A stretch of DNA of 64,000 bases from Viscum album. Lineage: Eukaryota; Streptophyta; Magnoliopsida; Santalales; Viscaceae. Each line of letters starts with the position of its first letter. The first letter of the stretch is position 1. A program made the position numbers and the translations under genes. A model generated the notes under the pieces. That model searched no databases. It had not been told where the DNA came from and saw nothing but the letters and a program-made list of their open reading frames with translations. Shown piece by piece: positions 11,854 through 23,611 of the stretch. Location: the NCBI GenBank assembly GCA_963277665.1, contig OY728120.1, positions 945,487,195 to 945,551,194 on the forward strand, read 5' to 3'.

Positions 11854-14538
11854 CTCGGCCTCCAATGCCTCCAGCTACTGCACATATGTCGGCTTCGCTT
11901 CCTCTTGATCCACCTCCGCCTACTCCATGCTTTTGATAAAAACCATGGGTTATATTAATCTCTGAAAAATCATCTCTTTTATCTATTTAACTTTATCGGA
12001 AGATAGTTTTTGTCTCATCTCCTAGGTTATAGAGAATTATTTAAGGTCTCCCTCCATCCCTAACTTCCGCCATCTCCTCTGATGTAAACCACTAGCCTAT
12101 ATGAATCTTCTTTTGCAGTGATTTTGATTAAGTGGTTCTAGATACATTCTTGTATTTAATTTTTTGGAGAATTTGTAGGATCTTAATCAGGTCTTTATTA
12201 TGCTTTTCTTGCACTGTAAAGGATTTAACATTATTACCTTAAGTTATTTCGCTGTTTTTTTATGATCAATGTTGTTGGTTGTAGATACTATTTTTGAATC
12301 TTATTCTTGGGAATATTTATGGTAACTTCAAGTTCATAGAAAGTGTTTTCATGTTTAAAAGTTTGGAGCTACGAGTCTAATGAAAATTGTTAGTGATATG
12401 CAGAGATCGATTCAAGATGAGGAAGCTGCATTGACCCAGAAAACTCTTCCAACTGTAGATTCAGTGTAAGTGATCCAATGGCAAGGACTAGAAACATATC
12501 ATCAAGTTTTAATTGGATTAGCGTCTCAAAGCAGGCTCACTTATATAAAAGTAATGGTGTTGTTTTCTTTTTACGGATTTTGATGTGTGGATTCTTTTGA
12601 TTTCAGGAGTTGGGTTCGCATCGAAAAACGTGTATTTATATAGGAAGGTATCGGTTCAATAATCATGTTCTTCTTGAGTTTTACTTGACAGTACTTGAAT
12701 TTGGATTCAATGGGCAGGTTGTTTTGGTTGTTTTTTTCTGTGCACTAATGTTCAATTTCTATTGTTTTTTTCAACAAGCAAGATTTTGATTTTTCGTCTT
12801 CAATGTCAATGCCTTAGTTTCAACATATATAAATCAAGATCTGTGAAGAAGGTTTTTTATCCTCATTTAGAGAATTTTTTTTCTTTATATTCATGATTAA
12901 ATATTTACAGTTTTATTTTATTATTTTCTAATTTTTTTCTCAGTGCATGTGAATAAAGAAATAGGAATTGGAAATAAAGGCAGGTAATTTGTCCTAAAAT
13001 GGGGAATTTATCCTCCCTTCCGTCCAACATATGAATTCATGTGATTTTTTTCACGATTTACTCCACTATATATTGTTTTTTATGCAATAAAAACCTTCTT
13101 CAGATATCCTACATGTCCAGATCTCCGCAATAGGTGTGTTTTCCTAAAAATGTGGAATTAACCTCCCTTCCGTCTGTTATTTTTTATTTGAATTTACACA
13201 CTATATGAATGCAGGTAGTTTTTTCTAAAATCGTGGAGTTAACCTCCCTCCCTTTAGTCCTACATATAAATGTAGGTAATTTTTTTCACTATTGACTCCA
13301 ATGTGTATTGTTTTTTATGCACTAAAAACATATGAAACAGATTATTATAATGCTTTCATCATTGACTACCAAAATATTTCATCCAAGCCTTTTAATACGT
13401 TCAAAACTTCAAAACATATATTAATTTCAATGCCTTAGTTTCAACCTATTGAAATAAAGATCTGTGAAAAAGGTCTTTTATCCTCATTTAATGAAAAAAA
13501 CCTTATATAAATGAATAAGTATAAGCAGTTTTATTTGACTGTTTTCTAATTTTTTTTCTCAGCAATGCATGTGAACATAGAAACATGAATTGGAAATGAA
13601 TGCGGGTAATTTTTCCTAAAATCATGGAGTTAACCTCCCTTCCGTCCAACATATGAAGGCGAGTAATTTGTTTTCGCTATTTAATCCACTATATATTATT
13701 TTTTATGCACTAAAAACATATGAAACAGATGATTATAAAGCTTTCATCCTTGACTACAAAAATATTTCATCCAGGCCTATGAATACATTCTGATCTTCAA
13801 AACATATATCAATGTCAATGCCTTAGTTTCAACCTATACAAATCAAGATCTGTGAAAAAGGAGTTTTATCCTCATTTCATGAATTTGTTTTTCCTTACAT
13901 TCATTATTGAATATTACCAGTTTTATTTCTCTATTTTCTAATTGTTTCCTCTGTGTGAATGTGAATTTGTTTTTCCTTATATTCATTATTAAAACCAGGA
14001 ATCCCCTATGCTTACCCATTATTGATCTCTACTCAGGTGATCTATAAAACCAACAACACAACACTGTTGTGTATTTATGATATATCCTTATTTTAGAGCA
14101 GTGGATCATTTTTTCCTTGACAAAATTTTGTTATGTGGCTTGATTCAGTGACTTACTTGCACCACCATGGTCATGAATAAAGACATGGTACCGCAACAAG
14201 GTATGTAATTCAAATCAATACAAAACATTCTATCATAAACAAATCCTTCTTACACGACACCACCAAATTCTGCTTACATGAGAAATGCATCCTTATTACC
14301 ATGGACTGAACTTTACCGAATTTCTTACAGGTGGAAGCATAAAAGATTCAAGATTATTTATATGTATGTGTTTCTCTATTAGTTATACATTGATATTTAT
14401 GGATTTCTTATTGAATTGTATCCCTATTGCGAAAAAGGTGTTTTTACAGATATGCAATACATATTTGTGGATTTCTTATTAAATTTCTCCATTTTAGTCA
14501 CACATAATATGTTTTCTTAAACATTAATGTATGTGCAG

Positions 14539-14628
14539 GTAAATATATTGGATGAATGTGTACGTCCCCAGCTCCTAGCTTATTACATGTTATATGACCA
14601 CTATAACTCCTCGCAACTAAAAAAACAG
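14539..14628 (+). other. Exon-like cassette, copy 1 (unknown protein)
   Basis: Bounded by an acceptor (ATGTGCAG at 14531-14538) and a donor (AACAG|GT at 14628), this 90-base stretch reads without a stop: VNILDECVRPQ, then LLAYYMLYDHYNSSQLKKQ. The same exon recurs at 16197-16286 and, on the minus strand, in H2. It looks like a captured host exon, but the protein family is not recognised. Confidence 0.5.
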
Positions 14629-16196
14629 GTTCAACATCATTATTTTTTTCTAGAAATGTTTTCTTATTGGTCACCAACCATTTAACATCCAAATCTTAAT
14701 AGTTACAGTTACTTTTACTAAATCTTATTGTCATGTATTAGAGTAGTAAATATTTTTACACAACATAGAGTCTTCTATTTTCTTTGATTAGTGGATCATG
14801 TATTTTATTTCATTAATGGATAATTTTTTAGAGTAGTGGAACAAGTTTGAGCATGTGAATCATGCATTTTTTTCAGTACTGGATCGTGTTATTTGTTCAG
14901 GTAGTGGATCATGTGCTTCATTAGATCAATGAATCATTTTAAGAGCAACAAATCTGGACATTTAGAGCAGTGTATGTGTTAAGTAACCAATAGAGAATTT
15001 TTCCTATTGTTGATAGGTGTATTAATGATCTATTTGACATCATTTTTTGATAAGTGCATTTCCCATATTGATTCTACTAAATGTTTCTTAGATTATGATG
15101 TGCCTACAATTTCTCAACTTGTATTGAATATTACAATAATGTGGTGTTTTTTTTCTAAAAAGTTCTATAAATGAATAAGTATAAGCAGTTTTATTTGACT
15201 TTTTCTAATTTTTTTCTCAGCAGTGCATGTGAATACAAAAACATGAATTGGAAATGAATGCAGGTAATTGTTCCTAAAATCGGGGATTTAACCTCCCTTC
15301 TGTCCAACATATGAAGGCAGGTAATTTGTTTTCACTATTGAATCCACTATATATTGTTTTTTATGCACTAAAAACATATGAAACAGATGATTATAAAGCG
15401 TTCATCCTTGACTACAAAAATATTTCATCCAGGCCTATGAATACGTTCGAATCATCAAAACATATATCAATGTCAATGCCTTAGTTTCAACCTATAGAAA
15501 TCAAGATCTGTGAAAATGGTGTTCTATCCTCATTTCATGAATTTGTTTTGCCTTACATTCATTATTAAATATTACCAGTTTTATTTCAATATTTTCGAAT
15601 TGATTCCTCAGTGTGAATGTGAATTTGTTTTTCCTTATATTCATTATTAAAATTGGTCAGCCCCTACGCTTACCCATTATTTTTCTCTACTTAGGTGATC
15701 TTTAAAACCAACATCACAACACTCTTGTGTATTTATGATATATCCTTATTTTAGAGCAGTGGATCATTTTTTCCTTGACAAAATTTTGTTATGTGGCTTG
15801 ATTCAGTGACTTACTTGCACCACCATGGTCATGAAGAAAGACTTGGTACCGTGACAAGGTATGTAATTCAAATCACTACAAAACATTCTATCATAAACAA
15901 ATCCTGCTTACATGACACCACCAAATACTGCTTACATGAGAAATGAATCCTTATTACCTTGGACTGAACTTTACAGAATTTCTTACAGGTGGAAGCATAA
16001 AAGATTCGAGGTTATTTATATGTATGTGTTTCCGTATTAGTTATACATTGATATTTATGGATTTCTTATTGAACTGTATCCCTATTGCGAAAAAGGTGTT
16101 TTTAAAGATATGTTATACATATTTGTGGATTTCTTATTAAATTGCTCCATTTTAGTCACATATAGTATGTTTTATTAAACATTAATGTATGTGCAG

Positions 16197-16286
16197 GTAA
16201 ATATATTGGATGAATATGTACGTCCTCAGCTCCAAGATTATTACATGTTCTTTGACCACTATAACTCCTCACAACTAAAAAACCAG
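16197..16286 (+). other. Exon-like cassette, copy 2 (unknown protein)
   Basis: This is the duplicate of the 14539 cassette with the same acceptor and donor. It too stays open, reading DEYVRPQLQDYYMFFDHYN in the middle, with several amino-acid differences from copy 1. Two open copies after visible divergence may reflect chance over 30 codons or some past constraint. Confidence 0.5.
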
Positions 16287-18763
16287 GTACAACACCATAT
16301 TGTTTTTCTAGAAATGTTTTCTTATTGGTCATCAAGCATTTAACATCCAAATCTTAATAGTTACAGTTACTTTTACTAAATCTGAATTTTCATGTATTAA
16401 AGTAGTAAATATTTTTACACAACATAGAGTCTTCTATTTTCTTTGATTAGTGGATCATGTATTTTATTTCATTAATGGATAATTTTTTAGAGCAGTGGAA
16501 CAAGTTTGAACATGTGAATCATGCATTTTTTTCAGTACTGGATCATGTTATTTGTTCAAGCAGTGGATCGTGTGCTTCATTAGATCAATGAATCATTTTA
16601 AGAGCAACAAATCAGGAATTTTAGAGCAATGTATGTGTGAAGTAACCAATAGAGAATTTTGCCTGTTGTTGATAGGTGTATTAATGATCTGTTTGACATC
16701 ATTTTTTAATAAGTGCATTTCCCATATTGATTCTACTAAAAGTTTCTTAGATTATGATGTGACTATAATTTCTCAAACTGTATTGAAGAGTTGTTTTACA
16801 ATTGAACATAACCAGGTACTACTACTATTATTTTCTCCATTTTAATTTTTTAGAAAACAAACACCACATTATTGTAATATTCATTTTTTCTCTGCATGAC
16901 ATGAAAATCAAAGCAGTGGATCATTAGGAGTGTGTTGCAACAGTGACAGTGGATTTGTTACAATAGGTACAACTTTTTACTATACTCAGGTATATTTTCT
17001 TTATATTCATTGAGTGTTACTTTCATGACATCATTGGAACTAATAAAACATCATTTTTCTCATGCCATTTGCATTTTTTCTGTGATTAATACATACAATG
17101 CATTTCTTCTCAATTGGATACTGTTAACCATTAGGTTTCTGGTTATATGATTTTAATTTTCAATAATATTTGGTACTTATTCTTTGATGTCAATTCATTT
17201 TGTATAAATATATGTTCATTGAGTTTGATGTTGATGATTCGGTCCAAATAAATGTTTCAACATCTCGAGACTCCACAGAATAAACAATCAATGCCAATGA
17301 ACTACAAATTTTGTGGTGCAATGGAGAGGTAATACTCACACGTTAATGCTTATGTTCTTTTCAAATTATCAATTCATTTTTTATTTACAACATTAACTCT
17401 TTATTTTAGTTTAAGAAATATTATCTGAACATGTTTTCTTCCACAGGTTTTTAGTTTCTGATTACTATCCCCTGTATACAAAATAGATTACATGGTTTCA
17501 TTTGCCACCATTTTTCACTACTGCAAGGATCGACAATGGATATGGGATGTCTACTTGTGCTAGCAGGTCCCTGAGGGATTTTAAGGCTTTTTTATGAACT
17601 GGATTTCTTCCTGCTTGTTAATACTTTTGGGGTTTTACCTCCATGATGTTGTGTTTCATGAATTCGTTGTTTTTTATGCTTTGATGACTTAGCTGGCTTG
17701 TGCTGGAGAGTGCCTTTTGCACCCTGTTCAATGATCTGCTTTAGGTCTTGATGCTATCCTAGAGTTGCTTCCATGTTTTGTTTGATGACAGGATTGGAGG
17801 AGTCCCTATGGACAGTGCATGCCTTTTTGGAGATCATGGAAATAGCAGGTTGTTTTGATCAATATTTTCTTCTTGAGATTTTGTTGGCTTTTCCTTTTTT
17901 GGTTTGTAATTTTCTCAATCCCTACTAGTGTAAATCCAAGATACACTTTCTATTATTATTGCAAGAGTATGAAAAAATAAAATGTGTTTTGACAAACATG
18001 CCTTATGACAGCACCCATGATGGGGTAAACAAACATACCATCAAGGAAGAAAAATGGTATGTTTTCTGTTATAATCTGTTTTGATGCAAGAAATGATGGT
18101 TCTAAAAGATAAAAAGAGGCCTATAGTTGTTCCTAGGAACCCTGGATATCTGTATACTAGATACGAAATCCATTTTTTGGATTTGTAACATCTTAGAACG
18201 GTAGAAATTGTTGAAGATGAAACTTTCAATGCTCAATTTCTTAACTTATGTTCCAGTTATTCAGTATTTCTGTTACATATATGTCTTCATTATATACTTG
18301 ATGATGGTCCTGGTGGAGGAAGAGAAGCATACTATTGTTCATAGGCACCCTGTATTTCTGTATACTTGATACACATTCCAGTTTTGGGCTCTGCAACATC
18401 TTATTACAATAGAAACTGCCCAATATGTAAATTTCTATACTCAATTTCTAAACTTCTGTTTCCAGTATTCAGGATTTCTGTAACATTTATTTCTTCAATA
18501 TGTCATTGATATATATGGATGATCATTATGTAACTTTTTTTCTTCAACATCTGTTACTAATACTCCTACATTCTAGGTTCTTCTCTTTTTTCCACCTGTA
18601 TGGGCACACCCACTCAGTCCACTCAGGTATTAATTATTTCTCTTCATTCTCTCTTATTTTCATTAAATCATCAGCATAGACATTTATTATTTTTGGGCAA
18701 GTGTATGTTGAATTATTTTAGAGTTTGATCATGTTATATGGCTAACAAGTGTGTTGTATTCCA

Positions 18764-18963
18764 GGTGTATATAATTGCAGGTTCTATAGGCAGAGAGGAG
18801 CTTCTGTGATTTTTGTGGTATTACAATTTTCGAAACAGTTTCTATGTTATAAGAAATATTTTTCTGTGAGGTCATTGTGTTTCAACTATTAACGTATAGG
18901 AAATTATGAGGGGTCTAAAAGTTGCAGTTATTGGGATCCCCAACAACATCGTCAAAGATATTC
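18764..18963 (+). pseudogene. Captured 6-phosphofructokinase gene fragment
   Basis: Two exon-like blocks match the middle of plant ATP-dependent 6-phosphofructokinase, which phosphorylates fructose-6-phosphate in glycolysis. After an acceptor at about 18763 the first reads VYIIAG and, after a frame change, RQRGASVIF. The family has VYIIGGDGT here, then a residue pair and GASVIF, so the ATP-binding GGDGT motif is lost. After a further intron-like gap, 18901-18963 reads GLKVAVIGIP followed by NNIVKDIL, where the family has KTIDNDI. The block at 19117-19220 (KYTNGGHGFWDHVTPEQ, ending in a stop) follows an acceptor but is not clearly phosphofructokinase. The piece sits just inside the Helitron 3' end with its introns retained, so it was captured as genomic DNA. 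It is non-functional. Confidence 0.7.
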
Positions 18964-19465
18964 TGGTACCTTATGACATCATGTTTTATCGTTTCTTATT
19001 GCATCAGCTTAATTCCTTTTCAATCCATTTCATATATAATTTATGTTACATGTTATTATTTTTCTCTGTTTTTCATAATTATCAATCAGTGAAGCTATTT
19101 TTTTAAAATATTTTAGGTTAAATACACGAACGGTGGTCATGGGTTTTGGGATCATGTCACTCCAGAACAACTATCACATTTCCTGTCACGGGAGAAATTT
19201 CTATCCTCTACATATTCCTAGAATGGGGTTGGTTGATGCAGCATTCCAGTGACTTTTGTGTTTTTTTCTAGCAAAATTTTGTGTTTTTTTAATCACATGC
19301 TATTTGTTACATTAAGATTTATATCTCAATAAATGAGTTCCTATTGTTCCTTATTTTCCATTATATGTACCACTCATTTATTGTTGTAAACATTTCCAAT
19401 TTTAATATGATTTATTATGTTTCAAAATTGGTATTCTATTATTGATAATATGATTTTTTTTTATA

Positions 19466-19496
19466 GTGTCGTGCGAATGCACGGGCGGAGTACTAG
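19466..19496 (+). other. Helitron H1 3' terminus with hairpin and CTAG end
   Basis: A 5-bp hairpin (CGTGC, loop GAAT, GCACG) lies about 11 bases before the terminal CTAG. The AT-rich approach (ATTGGTATTCTATTATT) is shared with the end of H2. Confidence 0.85.
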
Positions 19497-19639
19497 TTGT
19501 ATTAAAATAATAAGTATCATTATTTTGTGATTTCAAAATATTGAATATTCATGTTCATTATTAACATTGAAATGTAGTATTATCTTCTTAAAAAATCATT
19601 GAACCATATCAACGCATGAACGCATAATCTAAGAATTGA

Positions 19640-19675
19640 ATTATATCACTGTGTGAGTGCACGAGCGAGTACTAG
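19640..19675 (+). mobile_element. Second Helitron-like 3' end, 179 bases beyond H1
   Basis: The sequence TGTGTGAGTGCACGAGCGAG followed by TACTAG and T is a diverged copy of the H1 terminus, with a weakened hairpin. It may be the 3' end of an older Helitron into which H1 inserted, or an earlier terminus that H1 bypassed. Confidence 0.55.
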
Positions 19676-20932
19676 TAACAAATAACAGTAAACGCAAAGT
19701 CTCGGGTACATCGTGCTCAGTCTCTCACCACCACATTTGTATAATTGAATGAATCCAAATTATACAATATTGTCGGATTCCCATGCCAGTCTGCACTTGT
19801 GATGTTTCCCATGCACGTGCCTCAAGCGTGAATGCAGGCTCTAGGGCCGACTGTACTGTAAAAATGCTGCACATGAAAAAAAAATGCAAATAAAGATAGG
19901 ACATGGACGAAGGAAAGCTTAAAATATTGAAAAAGGTGAAGAAAAACCAAATATTCACAAGACGCGAGGACCCTTCCCTTCTCTTTAGTCCTTTTGTTTT
20001 TTCAAAGGAATCTCTTCAGTCCTTATGTAGATCAGAAGAACGCAACAATACAGTGCCCCGTGCCTATGATCAAACATCTCCACATCTGTCCTGCCAAAAA
20101 GCAAAAGATACTGAAAGATTATTGAGGTGAGGTTATGGCTATTAAGGAGGAACCACGTAGCAGCAGCAACATGTAGATGGCTTTATGCATGGCAGACATG
20201 GGTGCTTACAGGAAAGATCCATCCTTTACTTTGTTGGTGAAAAAACAATGATCACACTTCCCCAAAGATAAAAGCATTAAGAAAGTCAGCCATTAAAGGA
20301 TTAATCCCCTGGAAGATGCTTTTGTGGGTAAGATTGAAGTGTGATAAGCTTTGAAGTAAAACCCTAATAAAAAAGGAGGTGTACCAGCAGGAGCTCCCTT
20401 CACTCCAATCAGAGGGTTTAATTAATGTACGACTAATGATTTTTAAAACATATAATTGTATGAGTCCAACCCGCATCGCTGTCTTGGGTGCCCCTTTGTG
20501 CCACAACTACATGTGTACATAATGCGTCAACGACAAGTCTGTCGATGTCTATGCTCTAACGTGCGCACCTCCTATGTAGCATCTCCAGTACCTACATCCA
20601 CATCATCCCACGTAACAAACGGTAGATCTACAGTCTCATCGCCCGTACCGTGTCCCGATTGCAAGGAAAGTTACTGGTGACCGGAACTCTCTCCAACATG
20701 TGAAGAAGATGAATGTTATGTTGTGGATATCTACGAATAAGAGGAAAATAAAGACTGCAATTTAGACCATTCAACCTCTATCATTGCAAAAAAATCTAAC
20801 ATACTAGCATATTGTGTAGCAGAATCAGGAGCAAATGTGTCAGGACCCACTGTATGAATTACTTATGGATGTGGTTGTGCTTGTGCTCGTGCCTATGTTT
20901 GTGCCTCGAGTTGTGGTTGCGACTCACTTGAA
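19676..20932. other. Intergenic stretch, nothing recognised
   Basis: Short open frames on both strands lack domains, and those at 20456-20680 and 20252-20506 show no family character. From about 20830 there is a G/T-rich stretch with repeated TGTGCTYGTGC-like words. No gene is supported. Confidence 0.3.
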
Positions 20933-21083
20933 CACAACTAGAAAATAAAGTTACTGCCACAAACATATAACCACGAATTTAAAACCATGGCTATAGGTGG
21001 TTATAGCCACGGTTTTAAAACCGTGGCTATAGGCCTGTTTTTTGTGGCCTATGACCACAGTTTTCAAAACCATGGCTATATGT

Positions 21084-21103
21084 ACACACACACACACACA
21101 CAC
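21084..21103 (+). repeat. (AC)n microsatellite
   Basis: About ten AC units in the left arm of the small CACTA-like element. Confidence 0.9.
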
Positions 21104-21196
21104 GAACTGTTGCTCGGTGTAGTGGTGAGTACGCTGAATCTCAAAAGGGAGGTGCATGGATCGAAACTCGCACGTGTCATTTTTTATTTAGGTTAT

Positions 21197-23324
21197 TGTA
21201 AAATCCCGTTACGTTTTCAGGTACTTTTGATGTCTCTAAGTGCCTCTGTTTTGGAGTAGTGACTTGGGGGGTGCATTTAGGCGAAATTTTAAGTAAAACA
21301 AAAAGGCAATGGCTTGTGCACGGTTGGCACATGGTTGGATAAACCGTGCGATCAAACTGTGCGAACCTAGCAGCACCGGACAGTGGAGTACGCACGGTTT
21401 GGTAAACCGTGCGACTAAACCGTGCAGACCAGCAACCCTGGACAGTGAGATCCACACGGTGTGCGCACGGTTTGACAAACCGTGCGGTCACGTAAATTAG
21501 ATCCTTAAATTGTGGATCTCATCCATTTTGCCACTAAATGCTTCGTTTTCCCTCCTAAGTGGCCCAAACTCGGGATTTGTCTTCTCCTGGGGTCAGAGAA
21601 GGTTCTCCCTTTGTTCCGGAGGCGATCCAAAGGCTCCTCTTAGTGAATCGAAGCGGGATTATCAAGGTATGTGATCGTTCTTCTTCTTTCTTGATCGGTT
21701 TCTTAGATATACTTAGATCTACTTCCCCTTTTCCCTTGATTTCTTATATCTACGCCCGTTATGGGTAGATCTAAGTGTGTAAATGCCAAAATGATGAGTT
21801 TTGGTCTTGGTCTTGCTAGGGTAAGGGATCAAGGATGGGTTTTTGGATAATCAACCGGGATTCTTGAGTGTTCTTCAACCGTTGTGGTTTCGGTCAAAAC
21901 CTTCGAGGTAGGTGGTTCCGTCCCGACTTCTCGAATTGATTATCTTCATTGCTTGATTTATTTCACTTGTTGATTTTAATTCAATTCCTTTGAATAGAGA
22001 TATTTGAATTGGTTTTGGCATGAGAATTTGGAAAGCCCCCAATTCCATTGAATTGGGGTGTGTGTGTTTATGGAAATTGGATAATTTAAATTGTTGAATT
22101 TAAGTTATGTATTTGATGGAAATGTTTTCAATTGAATTGTTGATTTCAATTGTGGAAATAAATTGTGAAATAATGGAATTGGTTTTGAATGGATTTCAAA
22201 CAGGTGAAAATGGCTTAAAATGTTTTGATATAAACTCAATGGTTTTATCTTGCGAAAAGGCATGCTTTTGAAGAAAACCTGTTGTGGTTTTAAATGGAAT
22301 GGAATTGGCACTTTGAAATGGAAGAATGGGATTGATCGTATTTTAAGAATTCTTAAAATAGTTTTCCCATCTTGTAAGAGCGCATGCAAGCCTTAGGTAG
22401 TTAGTGAGTTATTTGGATACACTCTACGATACAACAACGTTCTAAAACATACTTGCGGTGGGTCACATCCCCGATGGGTTGGTGACGAGTCTCCTTTGGC
22501 CAGTGTCATAGGGACGTGTGTATATACATTTTTGCTGAGTTTATATAGAGAGTGCGGAATCCCATAACTGGTTAATACTATCGTACCTTTTGGTAGATGA
22601 CCATGTTGCTCACCTAAATATTTATATGTGATGTATAAATGTTTGCCAATGTTTTTGAACTGCTTTACATGCCTGCTGATTTTACATATACTGTTTTATT
22701 TAACTGTTTTATTTAAACCATTGTCTTAAAAGTATTTCATCATTGTAAAACCTTGCTTGGTGAACTTTACTTTACTTGAAAATGTAAAGCATGATTTGTT
22801 AAAATATGATTTCCTATTGCCAAACCTGTTTACTTTAAAATTGAAAGTTTTTCTTTGGATAATCTTTCTTTGGCATCTGTTATGGAATCTCTAGTAGTAT
22901 CCTACTGGGCTTAGGCTCACACCCTACTTTTGCCTTCGGGTGTTTGTAGACCTCCTTCTTCCAGGTTCGTGCAAGGGGAAAGGATCACTTGGAGGTGGAT
23001 CCAACTGTTTAGTTTTCAACATGGTGAGTTGTGTCCTTGGGGACTTTGGGGTGGTTTTTCGGTTTTATGTACTTGGGTTGTAGTACTTTGGGCTTTCTGT
23101 GCCTCTTTGTTTTTTGGTACAATGCTCCCAGTGGAGTTTCTTTGTTATGTATACCGTTTGTTTTACTCTTGCTTCCATGTCCTTGTGGAAAATTCGTTCC
23201 CACTTGTATGTTGAACGATGCCTGGTGCTAGTCGCCGACCCGTGAGGATCAGGAACGCCCTTCAGGCTATGTCAGGGCTGACTCGGTTATCAGGTTACCA
23301 GGGTACCCGGGCTGGTTCGTGACA
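21197..23324 (+). repeat. gypsy-1 5' LTR
   Basis: Begins TGTAAAATCCC and ends GGTTCGTGACA. It aligns along its length with 28164-30312. The first 300 bases hold a cluster of CACGGTTT/AAACCGTG inverted repeats. Transcription would start within it; a possible TATA box is at 22542. Confidence 0.95.
22542..22548 (+). promoter_or_regulatory. Possible TATA box of gypsy-1 LTR
   Basis: TATATAG stands in GAGTTTATATAGAGAG. The matching site in the 3' LTR has decayed to TCACATAG. Assignment is by sequence only. Confidence 0.3.
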
Positions 23325-23325
23325 A

Positions 23326-23342
23326 ATTGGTATTAAAGGCTA
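23326..23342 (+). other. gypsy-1 primer-binding site
   Basis: Just after the LTR, TTGGTATTAAAGGC resembles the initiator-methionine tRNA complement (TGGTATCAGAGC) with a few changes. This is the site where reverse transcription would have been primed. Confidence 0.75.
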
Positions 23343-23611
23343 GGTTTTTTGAACATCTTGCCTTTATGACAGTATGAATTTGAGTTTTCTTATCGGGACT
23401 TAGGAGGTAGTTGTGATTGAGTGCCTGACCATCTCTCACCGCAATGAACCTTAAGTCACTAGGGGTAGTTAGGGAAATACGACTTGTGGACTAGTTCTAG
23501 TATTTTCCCTATTTTTATTTGGATAGAGTGGAATCCAAATCTTGTTTATTCCTTCTTTTAAGAGTATTTTTCCTTATTACTTGGTTGGTGTCTTAATCTC
23601 TATCTTTTCTG

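Larger units (their letters stand above)
13505..16830 (+). repeat. 1.66-kb direct tandem duplication inside H1
   Basis: Sequence from about 13505 to 15125 recurs at about 15165-16790 with an offset of about 1658 bases. The match runs through AT-rich DNA, an acceptor-bounded exon and a cluster of AGTGGATCAT motifs. Shorter degraded relatives of its first few hundred bases occur at 12945-13350, each with a variant of TTAACCTCCCTTCCGTCC. The two main copies have diverged by scattered substitutions and small indels, so the duplication is not recent. Confidence 0.85.
11500..19496 (+). mobile_element. Helitron H1, 8.0 kb, both ends present, non-autonomous
   Basis: The left end reads TCTATACTAAATTAG, beginning with the TC expected of a Helitron and preceded by A. 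The right end has a short hairpin (CGTGC/GCACG) followed by GGGCGGAGTA and the terminal CTAG, then T. This is the A|T insertion rule and the CTRR 3' end of plant Helitrons. There are no terminal inverted repeats and no target duplication. Both ends match those of H2 (49229-55786), which supports the boundaries. No RepHel helicase or RPA gene is seen, so it would depend on an autonomous partner. Inside are a proline-rich open frame, exon-like pieces, a large tandem duplication and a phosphofructokinase fragment. Confidence 0.85.

Noticed and set aside
13000..16900. Helitron replication genes (RepHel, RPA) inside H1
   Set aside because: No Rep motif, helicase Walker motif or OB-fold was found on either strand. 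The exon-like pieces do not match these families.
19117..19220. Last H1 exon-like block as phosphofructokinase
   Set aside because: GGHGFWDHVTPEQ only loosely resembles the expected FGFDTAVEEAQ region; too weak to claim.
20456..20680. 74-codon open frame as a gene
   Set aside because: No domain, no splice or promoter context, and the opposite strand is equally open.
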